A stretch of DNA of 32,799 bases from Candidatus Danuiimicrobium aquiferis (GCA_001804285.1 MHFR01000041.1:1-32799); one strand, 5' to 3'; positions 16,300-23,325 are shown, numbered from the stretch's first letter. The notes: generated by a model from the sequence alone, not told the origin. Program-made: numbers and translations.

Positions 16300-16704
16300 T
16301 TATCTCTCCTTAACCAATTCCGCAATCGTCACCGGTTCAAGCTGCGAAACCGCATATTTTTCAATGACCTCTAAGCGCTCCCGTAACGAACAAGTTGTCC
16401 GGTTTGGACAAAGTTTTTTCTTAAACATACATTCATTGAGTTCAAAATCCCCCTGAAACACACGAATCAGATCAAATAAATAAATATCACCGGAAGGCCT
16501 GGCTAACTTAAATCCTCCGCCGACTCCTTTTTGCGATTCGAGAATACCGGCTTGATTTAAAGTTTGCAAAATTTTTCTTAAAAATGGCTGCGGAATTTTC
16601 AAACTTTTAACCAATTGCGTAACCGATACAACTTCGTCTCTCCGTTTTGCCATATAACAAAGTGCCCGTACTGCATAATCCGTATCCCGTGTAATCAGTT
16701 TCAT
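16300..16704 (-). CDS. Rrf2-family Fe-S-type transcriptional regulator
   Basis: From ATG 16704 the product is 134 residues (MKLITRDTDYAVRAL, the usual Rrf2 opening; GAGG 5 nt upstream; a GTG at 16710 is a weaker choice). A winged helix covers about 1-75 (SVTQLVKSLKIPQPFLRKILQTL, GVGGGFKLARP). Three cysteines, C92, C99 and C105 (CMFKKKLCPNRTTC), lie where IscR and NsrR bind an Fe-S cluster. It should therefore sense NO, oxygen or cluster status. It is the first gene of the redox cluster and its own promoter contains a perfect palindrome, so autoregulation is likely. Whether it acts as NsrR or IscR cannot be decided. Confidence 0.92.
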   Translation of the reverse strand: MKLITRDTDYAVRALCYMAKRRDEVVSVTQLVKSLKIPQPFLRKILQTLNQAGILESQKGVGGGFKLARPSGDIYLFDLIRVFQGDFELNECMFKKKLCPNRTTCSLRERLEVIEKYAVSQLEPVTIAELVKER

Positions 16705-16718
16705 CTTCACCTCTTTTT

Positions 16719-16748
16719 AAATGATACCATAACAGTATCATTTGTCAA
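16719..16748 (-). promoter_or_regulatory. Promoter with Rrf2 operator palindrome
   Basis: On the minus strand, TTGACA (16743-16748) and TATCAT (16721-16726) are separated by 16 bp, a near-consensus sigma-70 promoter. Overlapping the spacer and -10 is a perfect inverted repeat, AAATGATAC (16719-16727) and GTATCATTT (16735-16743), with a 7-bp gap. A bound dimer would block polymerase. The site is 15 nt before the Rrf2 start codon, the expected place for autorepression. Confidence 0.85.
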
Positions 16749-16796
16749 GCCTTTATTTCTCCGCCGTTTTTCTTCATGGGATTCATATGACGTTAG

Positions 16797-16958
16797 TTAT
16801 AAACTTGAGTTCTGCAAATTTTCTCCCCTCTCCCTCCTTTTTCAGGAGGGAGAGGGCAGGGGTGAGGGTGGATAAAATCCGTTTATTCCCCCTCACCTTC
16901 ATCCTCTCCTCCTTGAGGGGGCGAGGAAAACAGGAAAAACGCAGAACTCAAGTTATAA
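16797..16958. repeat. Composite palindromic element with distinct outer repeat
   Basis: The outer inverted repeat is TTATAAACTTGAGTTCTGC (16797-16815) and GCAGAACTCAAGTTATAA (16941-16958), differing by one extra A. Inside are CTCCCTCCTTTTTCAGGAGGGAG-type and CCCCCTCACC...GGGGTGAGGG hairpins, like the core of the element at 100-227. It lies upstream of the Rrf2 promoter and downstream of the glycine-zipper gene. Confidence 0.85.
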
Positions 16959-16962
16959 AAAA

Positions 16963-16988
16963 GGGAACAGGCAGGCCTTGTTCTCTAC
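16963..16988. repeat. GTAG-footed REP, decayed copy
   Basis: GGGAACAGGCAGGCCTTGTT and the following CTCTAC form an imperfect version of the GTAGGGAACAGGCA palindrome found whole at 25389-25416. On the minus strand its GTAG foot supplies the TAG stop of the glycine-zipper gene. Confidence 0.65.
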
Positions 16989-17497
16989 TTCACACTGTAT
17001 CTCTTTGCACTCATGCACGCAGAAAAAGCACGGACATATGCGTCATACCGGTTCTTCAAATCCGTTATCTGCTGCTCGCGCCGTTGAGCGTTTTGGCCGC
17101 CCGCTCTATTAGCAAATTGATTAGCGACTTGATCAACATGGCCCAAGACAGCTGACGCGCCCGCCATCGCAGCACCATGCGCAGCACCGGCATTCAGACT
17201 TTCATTTAGAGCGCCGAGCGCCGTGCTTTTTGCAATGCCCTCAATCGCGCTCCCGGCAGCCGGCATGGCTGGAGATGGTTGGTCAGCCTGAGACTGCAAA
17301 ATGGAAATCCGGGCGCGAAGATCATTGGGATCCTGCCCGATGGACTGGACAGCCCAGGAACGGCACGCCCCCGCATCGAGGGACTGTTGTTCCAGACTCT
17401 GATTATTTTGGGGATAAATAACCGGATATTCCAAATCCGCCCATACCGTTTGGGCGATAGCCCATATCCATATTGGAAGTAAAATAACTTTTTTCAT
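16985..17497 (-). CDS. Exported glycine-zipper-type protein
   Basis: The 170-residue protein has a signal peptide (MKKVILLPIWIWAIAQTVWA). A short polar region, DAGACRSWAVQSIGQDP, is typical of bacterial glycine-zipper envelope proteins. A Gly/Ala-rich stretch of about 40 residues (about 80-120, AMPAAGSAIEGIAKSTALGALN, HGAAMAGASAVLGHV) is predicted to insert in or pack on a membrane, and a charged helix with a final cysteine pair partner (C46, C162) follows. AGGGGG lies 6 nt before the ATG. The stop codon falls within a REP. Function is unknown; envelope integrity is a general guess. Confidence 0.7.
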   Translation of the reverse strand: MKKVILLPIWIWAIAQTVWADLEYPVIYPQNNQSLEQQSLDAGACRSWAVQSIGQDPNDLRARISILQSQADQPSPAMPAAGSAIEGIAKSTALGALNESLNAGAAHGAAMAGASAVLGHVDQVANQFANRAGGQNAQRREQQITDLKNRYDAYVRAFSACMSAKRYSVK

Positions 17498-17624
17498 GTT
17501 TTTCCCCCTATCCAGAAAACGTCACGCCAATTCCCGCAACCATGATTTTCATTTAAAGATATTTTGGATATTCAATTGAAATCATGATAGTCCCGAATTC
17601 AAATTAAGAAGGCATGAAAATATT

Positions 17625-18407
17625 TTAATAAGCATTTCGTGACAGACGTCTTTGAGCGGCTTGTTTGGTAGGTTCGGAAAAATGTTTCTCATCGGCGCTG
17701 GGCGGATGATCGAGAACAAATTGAAATTCCCTTCGCGCCTCCTCAGACTTCTTTTTCATCCGGTAGGCTTCACCCAGCCAGTAATGATCAAATAAAGATC
17801 CGGGCGCTTTCTCGACTGCCTTTTCCAAATACTCGGCGGCTTTTCCTTTGCTCCCCACAGGAAAAGGCGCACTCAAATAAAACCGCCCGAGCATCCTGTA
17901 CCCCAAGGCATCTAAGGCGGCATCGTCGACTTCGATTAATTCATTGGCAAGTTTTTTCAGTTTCCCCCCGGCGCCTTTCATAATTGCCTGAAGAATTCCC
18001 ATGCTCGAAGCCTGATATCCGTAGCTTGAGTTGTACCAAGTCAACGCCTCTACCCCTTTTGGATTCCGGATGTAAGCTTTGTCGGCGAAAAACTCGGCCT
18101 TCTCGCCCAATTCTTTGAGAAGCGGTTTGTATTCTTCTTTTTCTTCAATGAGCCCCGCAGTTTTGAGATCCAGAATCAGGCAATAGGCCTTTGAGGTCTT
18201 CCAATTCGCTTCGTAATTTTCAGGATCAATCTTAAGCGCCGCCTCGTAGACTGCGATGGCTTCCTTCGCATTCGCTTCGGTAATTTCCTGAAGCCGCTCA
18301 TCTCCCTTTTGGATGAGGGTTTGGATGTCGGCCGCCACCCCGTCGTTTGATAACAACATAATCGCGCCAACCAACATTAACAATTGAATCAAGCTTATTC
18401 TTTTCAT
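17625..18407 (-). CDS. Exported TPR protein (TRAP transporter T-component-like)
   Basis: The start at 18407 (MKRISL) is preferred because GGAGG lies 8 nt upstream; the ATG at 18413 is too close to that site. The 260-residue product has a signal peptide ending near GVAA and helical repeats: EAIAVYEAALKIDPENYEANWKTSKAY, ADKAYIRNPKGVEALTWYNSSYGY, AAEYLEKAVEKAPGSLFDHYWLGEAYR and EARREFQFVLDHPP. The central region resembles TatT-like T-component proteins, which form TPR partners of TRAP transporters, but no TRAP permease is nearby. It probably works as a periplasmic scaffold. The 127-nt gap before the next gene shows no clear signal. Confidence 0.75.
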   Translation of the reverse strand: MKRISLIQLLMLVGAIMLLSNDGVAADIQTLIQKGDERLQEITEANAKEAIAVYEAALKIDPENYEANWKTSKAYCLILDLKTAGLIEEKEEYKPLLKELGEKAEFFADKAYIRNPKGVEALTWYNSSYGYQASSMGILQAIMKGAGGKLKKLANELIEVDDAALDALGYRMLGRFYLSAPFPVGSKGKAAEYLEKAVEKAPGSLFDHYWLGEAYRMKKKSEEARREFQFVLDHPPSADEKHFSEPTKQAAQRRLSRNAY

Positions 18408-18466
18408 GTTCATAACCTCCGATGAAAATCGGTGTTTACCATTGTTTATAGATATGACTGGATCAT

Positions 18467-18775
18467 TTAAGCCGCTTTTTTATTAATGTGAATCTGAATG
18501 TCGAGCTGCGCATTCAGTGCGTTGGCAATTTTGACCAAAGTTTCCAAACTTAAATTTGAGGCCTCGTCATTCTCGATTCGGGCAATAAAAGGCTGTGAAA
18601 CACCGATTCGTTTCCCAAGTTCCGTTTGAGTCACTCCAAGTTTCTCCCGCAATTCAACAAGCTGGCTAATCACTTTCAGACGTTTAACGCCGGTACGGAT
18701 CTTTTCCCTGAACGCCGGATTCCGGGTATAAGGTTTGATCAGATCACTATGAAACGGCGCTTTTACTTTCTTCAT
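18467..18775 (-). CDS. HigA-type antitoxin (XRE HTH)
   Basis: The 102-residue protein has a helix-turn-helix of the XRE type at about 38-92 (LVELREKLGVTQTELGKRIGVSQPFIARIENDEASNLSLETLVKIANAL). The N-terminal 35 residues form the usual toxin-contact region. It lies 5 nt after the toxin gene, in the toxin-first order of HigBA systems. It should neutralise the toxin and repress the shared promoter at 19155-19183. The tail KKAA is short. Confidence 0.88.
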   Translation of the reverse strand: MKKVKAPFHSDLIKPYTRNPAFREKIRTGVKRLKVISQLVELREKLGVTQTELGKRIGVSQPFIARIENDEASNLSLETLVKIANALNAQLDIQIHINKKAA

Positions 18776-18780
18776 CTTCC

Positions 18781-19140
18781 CTATACTCCTAACTGAAGTA
18801 ATCCTTTTTGATATCTAAAAATAAAATCGTTCATTCTATTCATTGCCAATTTCAATTCCCTTTCCGGCACCGCATCGGTTTTCTTCCGGAAAGCATGAAC
18901 CAAAACCGCATACTTCTTCAACATGAAAAAGTAAATAACCCGGGTTTGCTTGGGCCGTAATTCATACAATTTCTCTCCCAAATAATCACCCACCGGCCGC
19001 CTGACTCTCTCGCCCATCTCCTCTAAATATGCGATATATTCAAAACATTTGTCGCGCTCATCAACCGGTAAGAAACTTATATATTCCCAAACCGGATTCC
19101 ACCCATTTCCATCTACATAATAAATAACCCGCTTTCGCAT
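18781..19140 (-). CDS. HigB/RelE-type toxin (Gp49-like)
   Basis: The 119-residue protein matches the phage-derived Gp49-like/HigB group: WNPVWEYISFLP near the start, VGDYLGEKLYELRPKQTRVIYFF as the central strand with the conserved LYELR motif, and VLVHAFRKKTDAVPERELKLAMNRMNDF. Relatives are ribosome-dependent mRNA interferases; R and K residues of the ELRPKQTRVIYF and FRKKTD regions likely form the active site. AGGAG lies 7 nt before the ATG. The antitoxin gene follows 5 nt later. Confidence 0.88.
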   Translation of the reverse strand: MRKRVIYYVDGNGWNPVWEYISFLPVDERDKCFEYIAYLEEMGERVRRPVGDYLGEKLYELRPKQTRVIYFFMLKKYAVLVHAFRKKTDAVPERELKLAMNRMNDFIFRYQKGLLQLGV

Positions 19141-19154
19141 TGGCGATCTCCTAT

Positions 19155-19183
19155 AGTATATAACATATAAGTTATACTTGCAA
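19155..19183 (-). promoter_or_regulatory. Toxin-antitoxin promoter with overlapping dyad
   Basis: On the minus strand TTGCAA (19178-19183) and TATACT (19155-19160) are spaced by 17 bp. The spacer holds an imperfect dyad, AGTATAAC and GTTATATACT, likely the antitoxin operator. It sits 15 nt upstream of the toxin start. Confidence 0.65.
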
Positions 19184-19310
19184 GAAAACTTTTTTATGCG
19201 GGAGAATCGATTACAGATAGACTTTACCGTCTCGTGGGAAAGTAAGGAAGAATACGAGGATTATAATATTACAGACAAAAAGATCAATTTTTTTATCATT
19301 TGCCCTTCTG

Positions 19311-19721
19311 TCAATTTTTCCAAATTAAACCGATCACCGCACCCACCGCGAGCATTTCAATCATTCCACCGATAAACCATCCGCAAGCAAGACTGACCGG
19401 AACCGGCATCACAACGTAACAGCAGAGCGCCATCGGCGCGCTTTGCAAAAGCCCCATCCAAAATCCGAACCGGAGTCCCTGCCCCAAACCCGGCTTGCCG
19501 CTTCCATAGCCCTTTGAATAAATGTAAACAAGAATGGGCACCATAATCAGATAACTCAACCACATCAGCCAAGCCAATCGATTCATTTCAGCCATCGGCC
19601 GCCACAAATGCGCCGTTTGTTGATAAAGACCGGCCAAACCCACGCTATGAATCAGAAAATCCAAACCAAACAAAACCACAAAACCCGCCACACTCGCCAT
19701 TACAAACCTCTTCGCATTCAT
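19311..19721 (-). CDS. Four-helix integral membrane protein of unknown function
   Basis: The 136-residue product has four predicted membrane helices: about 7-30 (VMASVAGFVVLFGLDFLIHSVGL), 48-68 (LAWLMWLSYLIMVPILVYIYS), 83-105 (LRFGFWMGLLQSAPMALCCYVV) and 112-134 (LACGWFIGGMIEMLAVGAVIGLIW). A cytosolic loop with YGSGKPGLGQGL lies between helices two and three. AAGGAGG precedes the ATG closely. No domain was recognised. It lies between the TA module and repeats, without an obvious partner. Confidence 0.65.
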   Translation of the reverse strand: MNAKRFVMASVAGFVVLFGLDFLIHSVGLAGLYQQTAHLWRPMAEMNRLAWLMWLSYLIMVPILVYIYSKGYGSGKPGLGQGLRFGFWMGLLQSAPMALCCYVVMPVPVSLACGWFIGGMIEMLAVGAVIGLIWKN

Positions 19722-19745
19722 CTCGAACCTCCTTTAATATTGCAT

Positions 19746-19800
19746 GTAAGGAACGGTCACCTGTCCGCCAACGCTTTAGTGGAGGACAACCGTTCCCTAC
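19746..19800. repeat. GTAG-footed REP, long variant
   Basis: GTAAGGAACGGT and ACCGTTCCCTAC form the outer stem (one mismatch), around inner GTCC/GGAC arms. It belongs with the REP-like palindromes at 16963, 23326 and 25389. It lies just upstream of the membrane-protein gene's ribosome site. Confidence 0.65.
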
Positions 19801-19848
19801 GATCATATTACCAATCGACAAAAATCAAAGAACGCGACAAATACCTAA

Positions 19849-20006
19849 TTTTATAATTCCCGGTTTCCGTATCTTTGTCATTCCCGCCAAAAACCGCGGC
19901 GGGCCCGCCTGCCGGCGAGGCAGGCAATCCCGCATGCGATCCATTTTGTCATTCCCGCACGCTTTAGGCGGGAATCCATCGTTCAATTAAGTATTGTGTC
20001 CCCCGA
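19849..20006. repeat. Dispersed repeat cluster, copy 1 of a direct pair
   Basis: A block starting TTTTATAATTCCCGGTTTCC and containing GTCATTCCCGC, a GC-rich hairpin and GCGGGAATCCATCGTTCAA...TGTCCCCCGA recurs at 20821-20902 in the same orientation (shorter there). The two copies bracket the gene at 19983-20645, whose last codons and TGA stop lie in copy 1. Confidence 0.75.
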
Positions 20007-20645
20007 CTTGCGCTCGCTTTGCCAGAACTGACTGAAATCAGGGGCAATGCCCTGCTTGAGTGAAGAAAAGACAAACTGGGAGAACTGAGGCAAATGATTT
20101 TTCGAATGTCTTACCCAAAGTCCACGAGTGCGATTATAATAAAATACACCCTGATATCGTCGATTAACAAAATAGAACAGTTTCTCGCGAAGGAAAGACA
20201 AAACCCTGTTTTTCGAAAACATTGAAGGAAGCCCTATCACCGGCCATTTCCGATAATCGATAACAATCGACAAATAAACGAAATTTTTCTGATCATTGAT
20301 GCTTTCTTTCAAATCAACCTTCGAAGTAACAACATCAAGATAATCACTTCCCTGACTGGGGTAAAACCCTTCATCTTTAATATTCAGCCGCCCGAACGCC
20401 AATAATTTCTCTTCTGACGTTTCAGCATCCGAAGGCTCCACATGGGACGTGACCGCATAACAGCCTTCAAATCCATACGCCCCAGTTCCTCCAATGTTTT
20501 TGATATCAAGGTAAATTCTATGCTCGCCCTCGCTGACACTTAAGCCCTGAACAATCAACAGCGGCGACAATTGGAAAACAAATGTACAAACGCTGACAAT
20601 CAATGCCACCAGCCCAAAAATAACTCCCCAATGTTCTGCTTTCAT
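19983..20645 (-). CDS. Single-pass membrane protein of unknown function
   Basis: The 220-residue protein has one N-terminal membrane helix (about 7-27, WGVIFGLVALIVSVCTFVFQL). The exported part is predicted mainly beta up to 130 (IYLDIKNIGGTGAYGFEGCYAVTS, YLDVVTSKVDLK, NFVYLSIVIDYRKWPV), then aromatic-rich, positively charged helices (LREKLFYFVNRRYQGVFYYNRTRG). It has no recognised domain and no good ribosome site. Its last residues (GDTILN) and stop come from repeat sequence, so the original C-terminus may have been replaced. It is flanked by a direct repeat. Confidence 0.55.
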   Translation of the reverse strand: MKAEHWGVIFGLVALIVSVCTFVFQLSPLLIVQGLSVSEGEHRIYLDIKNIGGTGAYGFEGCYAVTSHVEPSDAETSEEKLLAFGRLNIKDEGFYPSQGSDYLDVVTSKVDLKESINDQKNFVYLSIVIDYRKWPVIGLPSMFSKNRVLSFLREKLFYFVNRRYQGVFYYNRTRGLWVRHSKNHLPQFSQFVFSSLKQGIAPDFSQFWQSERKSGDTILN

Positions 20646-20718
20646 ATAATGATTATCCGTTGAGATTGTTTAATGTTCATCGAACCCTATACCTGCGGAA
20701 CAGGTATCGATTCGCCGC

Positions 20719-20756
20719 AGTGTCCCCCGATTTAAAAAGTGCCTGTCACCTGAGTT
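20719..20756. repeat. TGTCCC/CTGTCACCTGA repeat, copy 1
   Basis: AGTGTCCCCCGATTT followed by GCCTGTCACCTGAGTT matches the repeats that flank the next gene (20893-20922 and, inverted, 21644-21673). The remainder of the 259-nt gap holds the direct repeat at 20821-20902 and no gene. Confidence 0.7.
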
Positions 20757-20820
20757 AAAGAAATTCATCGTTCGATTAAAGCTTACCCCTCCCCGTCGGA
20801 CGGCGTCCGGTTTACGTATA

Positions 20821-20902
20821 TTTTATAATTTCCGGTTGCCGTGTCTCTGTCATTCCCGCGGAAGCGGGAATCCATCGTTCAATTAAGCGTTGCGTCCCCC
20901 GA
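20821..20902. repeat. Dispersed repeat, copy 2 of a direct pair
   Basis: TTTTATAATTTCCGGTTGCC, GTCATTCCCGCGGAAGCGGG and ATCCATCGTTCAATTAAG...GTCCCCCGA match copy 1 (19849-20006) in the same order and direction; the middle GC-rich hairpin of copy 1 is absent. Confidence 0.75.
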
Positions 20903-20922
20903 TTTCAGTGACTGTCACCTGA
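20893..20922. repeat. Left flanking inverted repeat of an accessory gene
   Basis: GTCCCCCGATTT and ACTGTCACCTGA (20911-20922) are matched in inverted orientation at 21644-21673. The gene between them (20905-21615) takes its TGA stop from inside this arm. Confidence 0.75.
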
Positions 20923-21615
20923 GTTTTTTGCTCCGGCTTCTTTCGCAGGTGTATTATTCGAACGTTCAAAATACTTATCAGATAGTTCTATTTCGAATCC
21001 AAGCAATTTAATTTTTTTGGCGTATTTTAACCGTTCAACATGTTGAAAAAAGAAACCTACCAAAAAACCTAAAATAAAAATTACTAATACAATGACAGCA
21101 AAAAAACTTTTTGAAAAGATCCTTTCCCAACTAATTTTAATCGGATTTCTCTTATGCAAAAAATTGTTAACTTCCATTCGGACTTGCGATCGTGCATGAT
21201 ATATAGCATTTTCTGAAAGTTCGTCATTCCGATGTAAAAATTTGCATCCTTCTATCACAACCTCGTGGATTATATCTGTTTCGCGAATGTTTAACTCTTT
21301 CAAAACCACTACTCTTCTGTAATTATCTATATGTATGTTTGCCCAATCTTTACTATAGATAATGTCGTTGTACTTTACAACGCATTTTGGGCTTGAAAGC
21401 AACGTGAAAAATAACCATGTACCGTAATCGTACATGAAACAATATGGAGTAACCGTCTTATGTTGATAGAGCTTAAATATTTTATTTGTCAGCTTCTTTG
21501 CTTTTACTTCGTCCAGTATTTCTTTGTAACTATTTTCCAATACTGTTTTATATTCATTAATATAGCACTTGCAGTACTCCAAGGCATTATTAAGATAAAC
21601 TTCTGTTTTTTCCAT
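20905..21615 (-). CDS. Single-pass membrane protein of unknown function, AT-rich
   Basis: The ATG at 21615 follows an AGGAGG site by 4 nt; the longer frame to 21618 would need a TTG start. The 236-residue protein has a cytosolic helical N-terminal domain (about 1-165, EVYLNNALEYCKCYINEYKTVLE, SENAIYHARSQVRMEVNNFL), one membrane helix (about 170-192, FFAVIVLVIFILGFLVGFFF) and a short polar tail. The DNA is clearly richer in A+T than the core genes nearby. It is bracketed by inverted repeats. No family was recognised; acquisition by horizontal transfer is likely. Confidence 0.6.
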   Translation of the reverse strand: MEKTEVYLNNALEYCKCYINEYKTVLENSYKEILDEVKAKKLTNKIFKLYQHKTVTPYCFMYDYGTWLFFTLLSSPKCVVKYNDIIYSKDWANIHIDNYRRVVVLKELNIRETDIIHEVVIEGCKFLHRNDELSENAIYHARSQVRMEVNNFLHKRNPIKISWERIFSKSFFAVIVLVIFILGFLVGFFFQHVERLKYAKKIKLLGFEIELSDKYFERSNNTPAKEAGAKNSGDSH

Positions 21616-21643
21616 CAAGCCTCCTCAATTCACAACAACATCT

Positions 21644-21673
21644 TCAGGTGACAGTTATTTTTAAAGGGACACT
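21644..21673. repeat. Right flanking inverted repeat of an accessory gene
   Basis: TCAGGTGACAGT (21644-21655) is the exact reverse complement of 20911-20922, and GGGACACT at its outer end matches the AGTGTCCC of the other copies. Confidence 0.75.
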
Positions 21674-21714
21674 CATGGTTTGCTGCTATCCCGCTCTCAA
21701 TTCAAAACTGCCCC

Positions 21715-21753
21715 CAATTCTCCTCTATAAAAATTTGTTGTCAATTCAAAAAA
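21715..21753. repeat. 39-bp dispersed direct repeat, copy 1
   Basis: CAATTCTCCTCTATAAAAAT then TTGTTGTCAATTCAAAAAA. Nearly identical copies lie at 23367-23406 and 25109-25148, in the same direction, 1.65 and 1.74 kb apart. Confidence 0.85.
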
Positions 21754-21810
21754 CGGGGCGAAAGAAAATATAGCCTTCGGTGGGCAATCAGCTAGTGGCG
21801 GAATCCAATT

Positions 21811-22362
21811 TCACGTATGGAATCCGATTTGTGGTTTAGCCGGCGGTGGAGGTGGCTCGGGAGAAGGCTCTAACAACCGCAAGACTTTACGCAAAACCTC
21901 AATAATGGCGGCTTCGTGACAGTCCAACCGCTGTGTGAGTTTGTTCTCCAAATTCTTCAATTCTCTTGCGAGATTTCGATGTTCGGAAAAAAAGGCCCGC
22001 ATCTTGATAAACGCTCTTACAACAAAGACGCTCATCTTCACGGCATGATCACTATTGAGAATATTCGCAACCATAATCGCGCCATACTCCGTAAAAGCAT
22101 ACGGCAGTGTGCGTCTCCCACCGCGTCCCTTTTTTGACATCGCAATTTGCGATATCAAAGTTTTGTATTCTTTACGGGTGAGACGGAACATAAAATCGGC
22201 CGGAAAACGTTTACGATTGCGCTTAACAGCTTCATTCAAGCGAAAGGTCGGAATTCCATAGATCTCAGCCAAATGAAAATCCAACATTACCTTCTGCCCT
22301 CGAACAAAAAAAATCACATTCTCTATCGTTTTGGGGATGATGGCGACAGCGTTTTTTCTCAT
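21811..22362 (-). CDS. ORF6N-domain protein
   Basis: The 183-residue protein carries an ORF6N domain (about 12-100), a phage- and virus-type DNA-binding module: VIFFVRGQKVMLDFHLAEIYGIPTFRLNEAVKRNRKRFPADFMFRLTRKEY, then LPYAFTEYGAIMVANILNSDHAV. A coiled-coil C-terminal region (about 120-165) ends in a proline-rich tail. Such proteins appear in prophages and as solitary accessory genes; their cellular role is unclear. No ribosome site is obvious. A decayed fragment of a second ORF6N gene lies at 25686-25835. No other phage gene was seen. Confidence 0.85.
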   Translation of the reverse strand: MRKNAVAIIPKTIENVIFFVRGQKVMLDFHLAEIYGIPTFRLNEAVKRNRKRFPADFMFRLTRKEYKTLISQIAMSKKGRGGRRTLPYAFTEYGAIMVANILNSDHAVKMSVFVVRAFIKMRAFFSEHRNLARELKNLENKLTQRLDCHEAAIIEVLRKVLRLLEPSPEPPPPPAKPQIGFHT

Positions 22363-22580
22363 GCCGGGAATCTACCATAATGTTTACTAATATTCAATTC
22401 GTTTATGATTTTAAATCATTCTTTAGGTGCTAAACAACATATCTTTAAGCTGTTATCTATATTACATTTTAGGAAATTTTGACTGTTATTGGCACAGAAT
22501 TTTAGGGGAAAGGAAAACGAGAAAAAAAATGACAACCCAATCTACCGTGTTCACCTTTTTATTCAGAATCGGTTTGGTAT

Positions 22581-22730
22581 TTGTTTAGCGTTTTGAAGTG
22601 ATTACCTGTAAAGGGCACCCGTTTTTTTGTCATTCCCGCGAAAGCGGGAATCCAGAATCAGCTGGATGCCCGCTTAAAACATGCGGGCATGACAGGGTTT
22701 CTATGTGTACCACTTCAAAACGCTAAACAA
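22581..22730. repeat. Nested palindromic element (copy B), perfect outer arms
   Basis: TTGTTTAGCGTTTTGAAGTG (22581-22600) and its exact reverse complement (22711-22730) bracket a GTCATTCCCGCGAAAGCGGG hairpin and a GCCCGC...GCGGGC hairpin. It directly abuts the TAA stop (22731-22733) of the YiiX-like gene. The rest of the 368-nt gap (22363-22580) is AT-rich and shows no gene. Confidence 0.9.
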
Positions 22731-23261
22731 TTACTCGGTTTGAGCTAAAATTATCTTTTCTACTCGCTCACTCCGGGCAATGTCACCCGGGGATGTAATA
22801 TCCGCCTCCCCCACCTGCGGAACAATATCCAGCCTGCCCATGTTAAACGCTTCATAGCAAAGCTCCGAGCAAAAGTAATCTTTGTCTTTTTGCCATTGAT
22901 TTGACTGGTTTTTGAGATGCAACACTTTCAATACACCCAGCCACGTGACACCCCAAAAATCAAATCCAGACCCCAGATGTCCCACCAAATAAGAAATCAC
23001 GTCATTTTGATTAAAGGGAAATTCGGCCTTGACCCGGAAAATGTCGATTTCTTGTTCATCAAGCTGTCTCAGATCCAAAGCCCTGACGCCGGATTGATGG
23101 CCGGTGTTCGATTCAATGGCAAGATTGATGGCGGGATCTACGACAACAGCGACGTGATTATAGAGGCTTTTTGTTCCCCATTGAATCAGATGACTTTTAA
23201 ACCCTTTTCCTTTATAAAGCAAAACATCGCACGACTTCAACTTTTCGATTGGTATCATCAT
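22731..23261 (-). CDS. YiiX/NlpC-P60-like cysteine hydrolase
   Basis: The start at 23261 (MMIPIEKLKSCDVLLYKGKG) is preferred; the longer frame runs into a palindrome. The 176-residue product resembles the permuted papain-like YiiX/YebB/LRAT group of the NlpC/P60 superfamily. The candidate catalytic histidine is in SLYNHVAVVVD and the nucleophilic cysteine in DYFCSELCYEAFN; GVRALDLRQL and FDFWGVTWLG lie between. Relatives cleave amide or thioester/lipid bonds. There is no signal peptide, so it probably acts in the cytoplasm. It is a lone gene flanked by repeats. The substrate is unknown. Confidence 0.75.
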   Translation of the reverse strand: MMIPIEKLKSCDVLLYKGKGFKSHLIQWGTKSLYNHVAVVVDPAINLAIESNTGHQSGVRALDLRQLDEQEIDIFRVKAEFPFNQNDVISYLVGHLGSGFDFWGVTWLGVLKVLHLKNQSNQWQKDKDYFCSELCYEAFNMGRLDIVPQVGEADITSPGDIARSERVEKIILAQTE

Positions 23262-23280
23262 GCTTCTCTTTCTTTGTCGC

Positions 23281-23304
23281 AGTGAACAGGCTGTCCTGTT
23301 CACT
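23281..23304. repeat. Short perfect palindrome upstream of the YiiX-like gene
   Basis: AGTGAACAGG and CCTGTTCACT flank CTGT: a perfect 10-bp stem. It is near the REP family (AACAGG...CCTGTT core) and lies about 20-40 nt upstream of the start codon. Confidence 0.75.
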
Positions 23305-23325
23305 ATTGAAAGTTGAAAAATTCAA

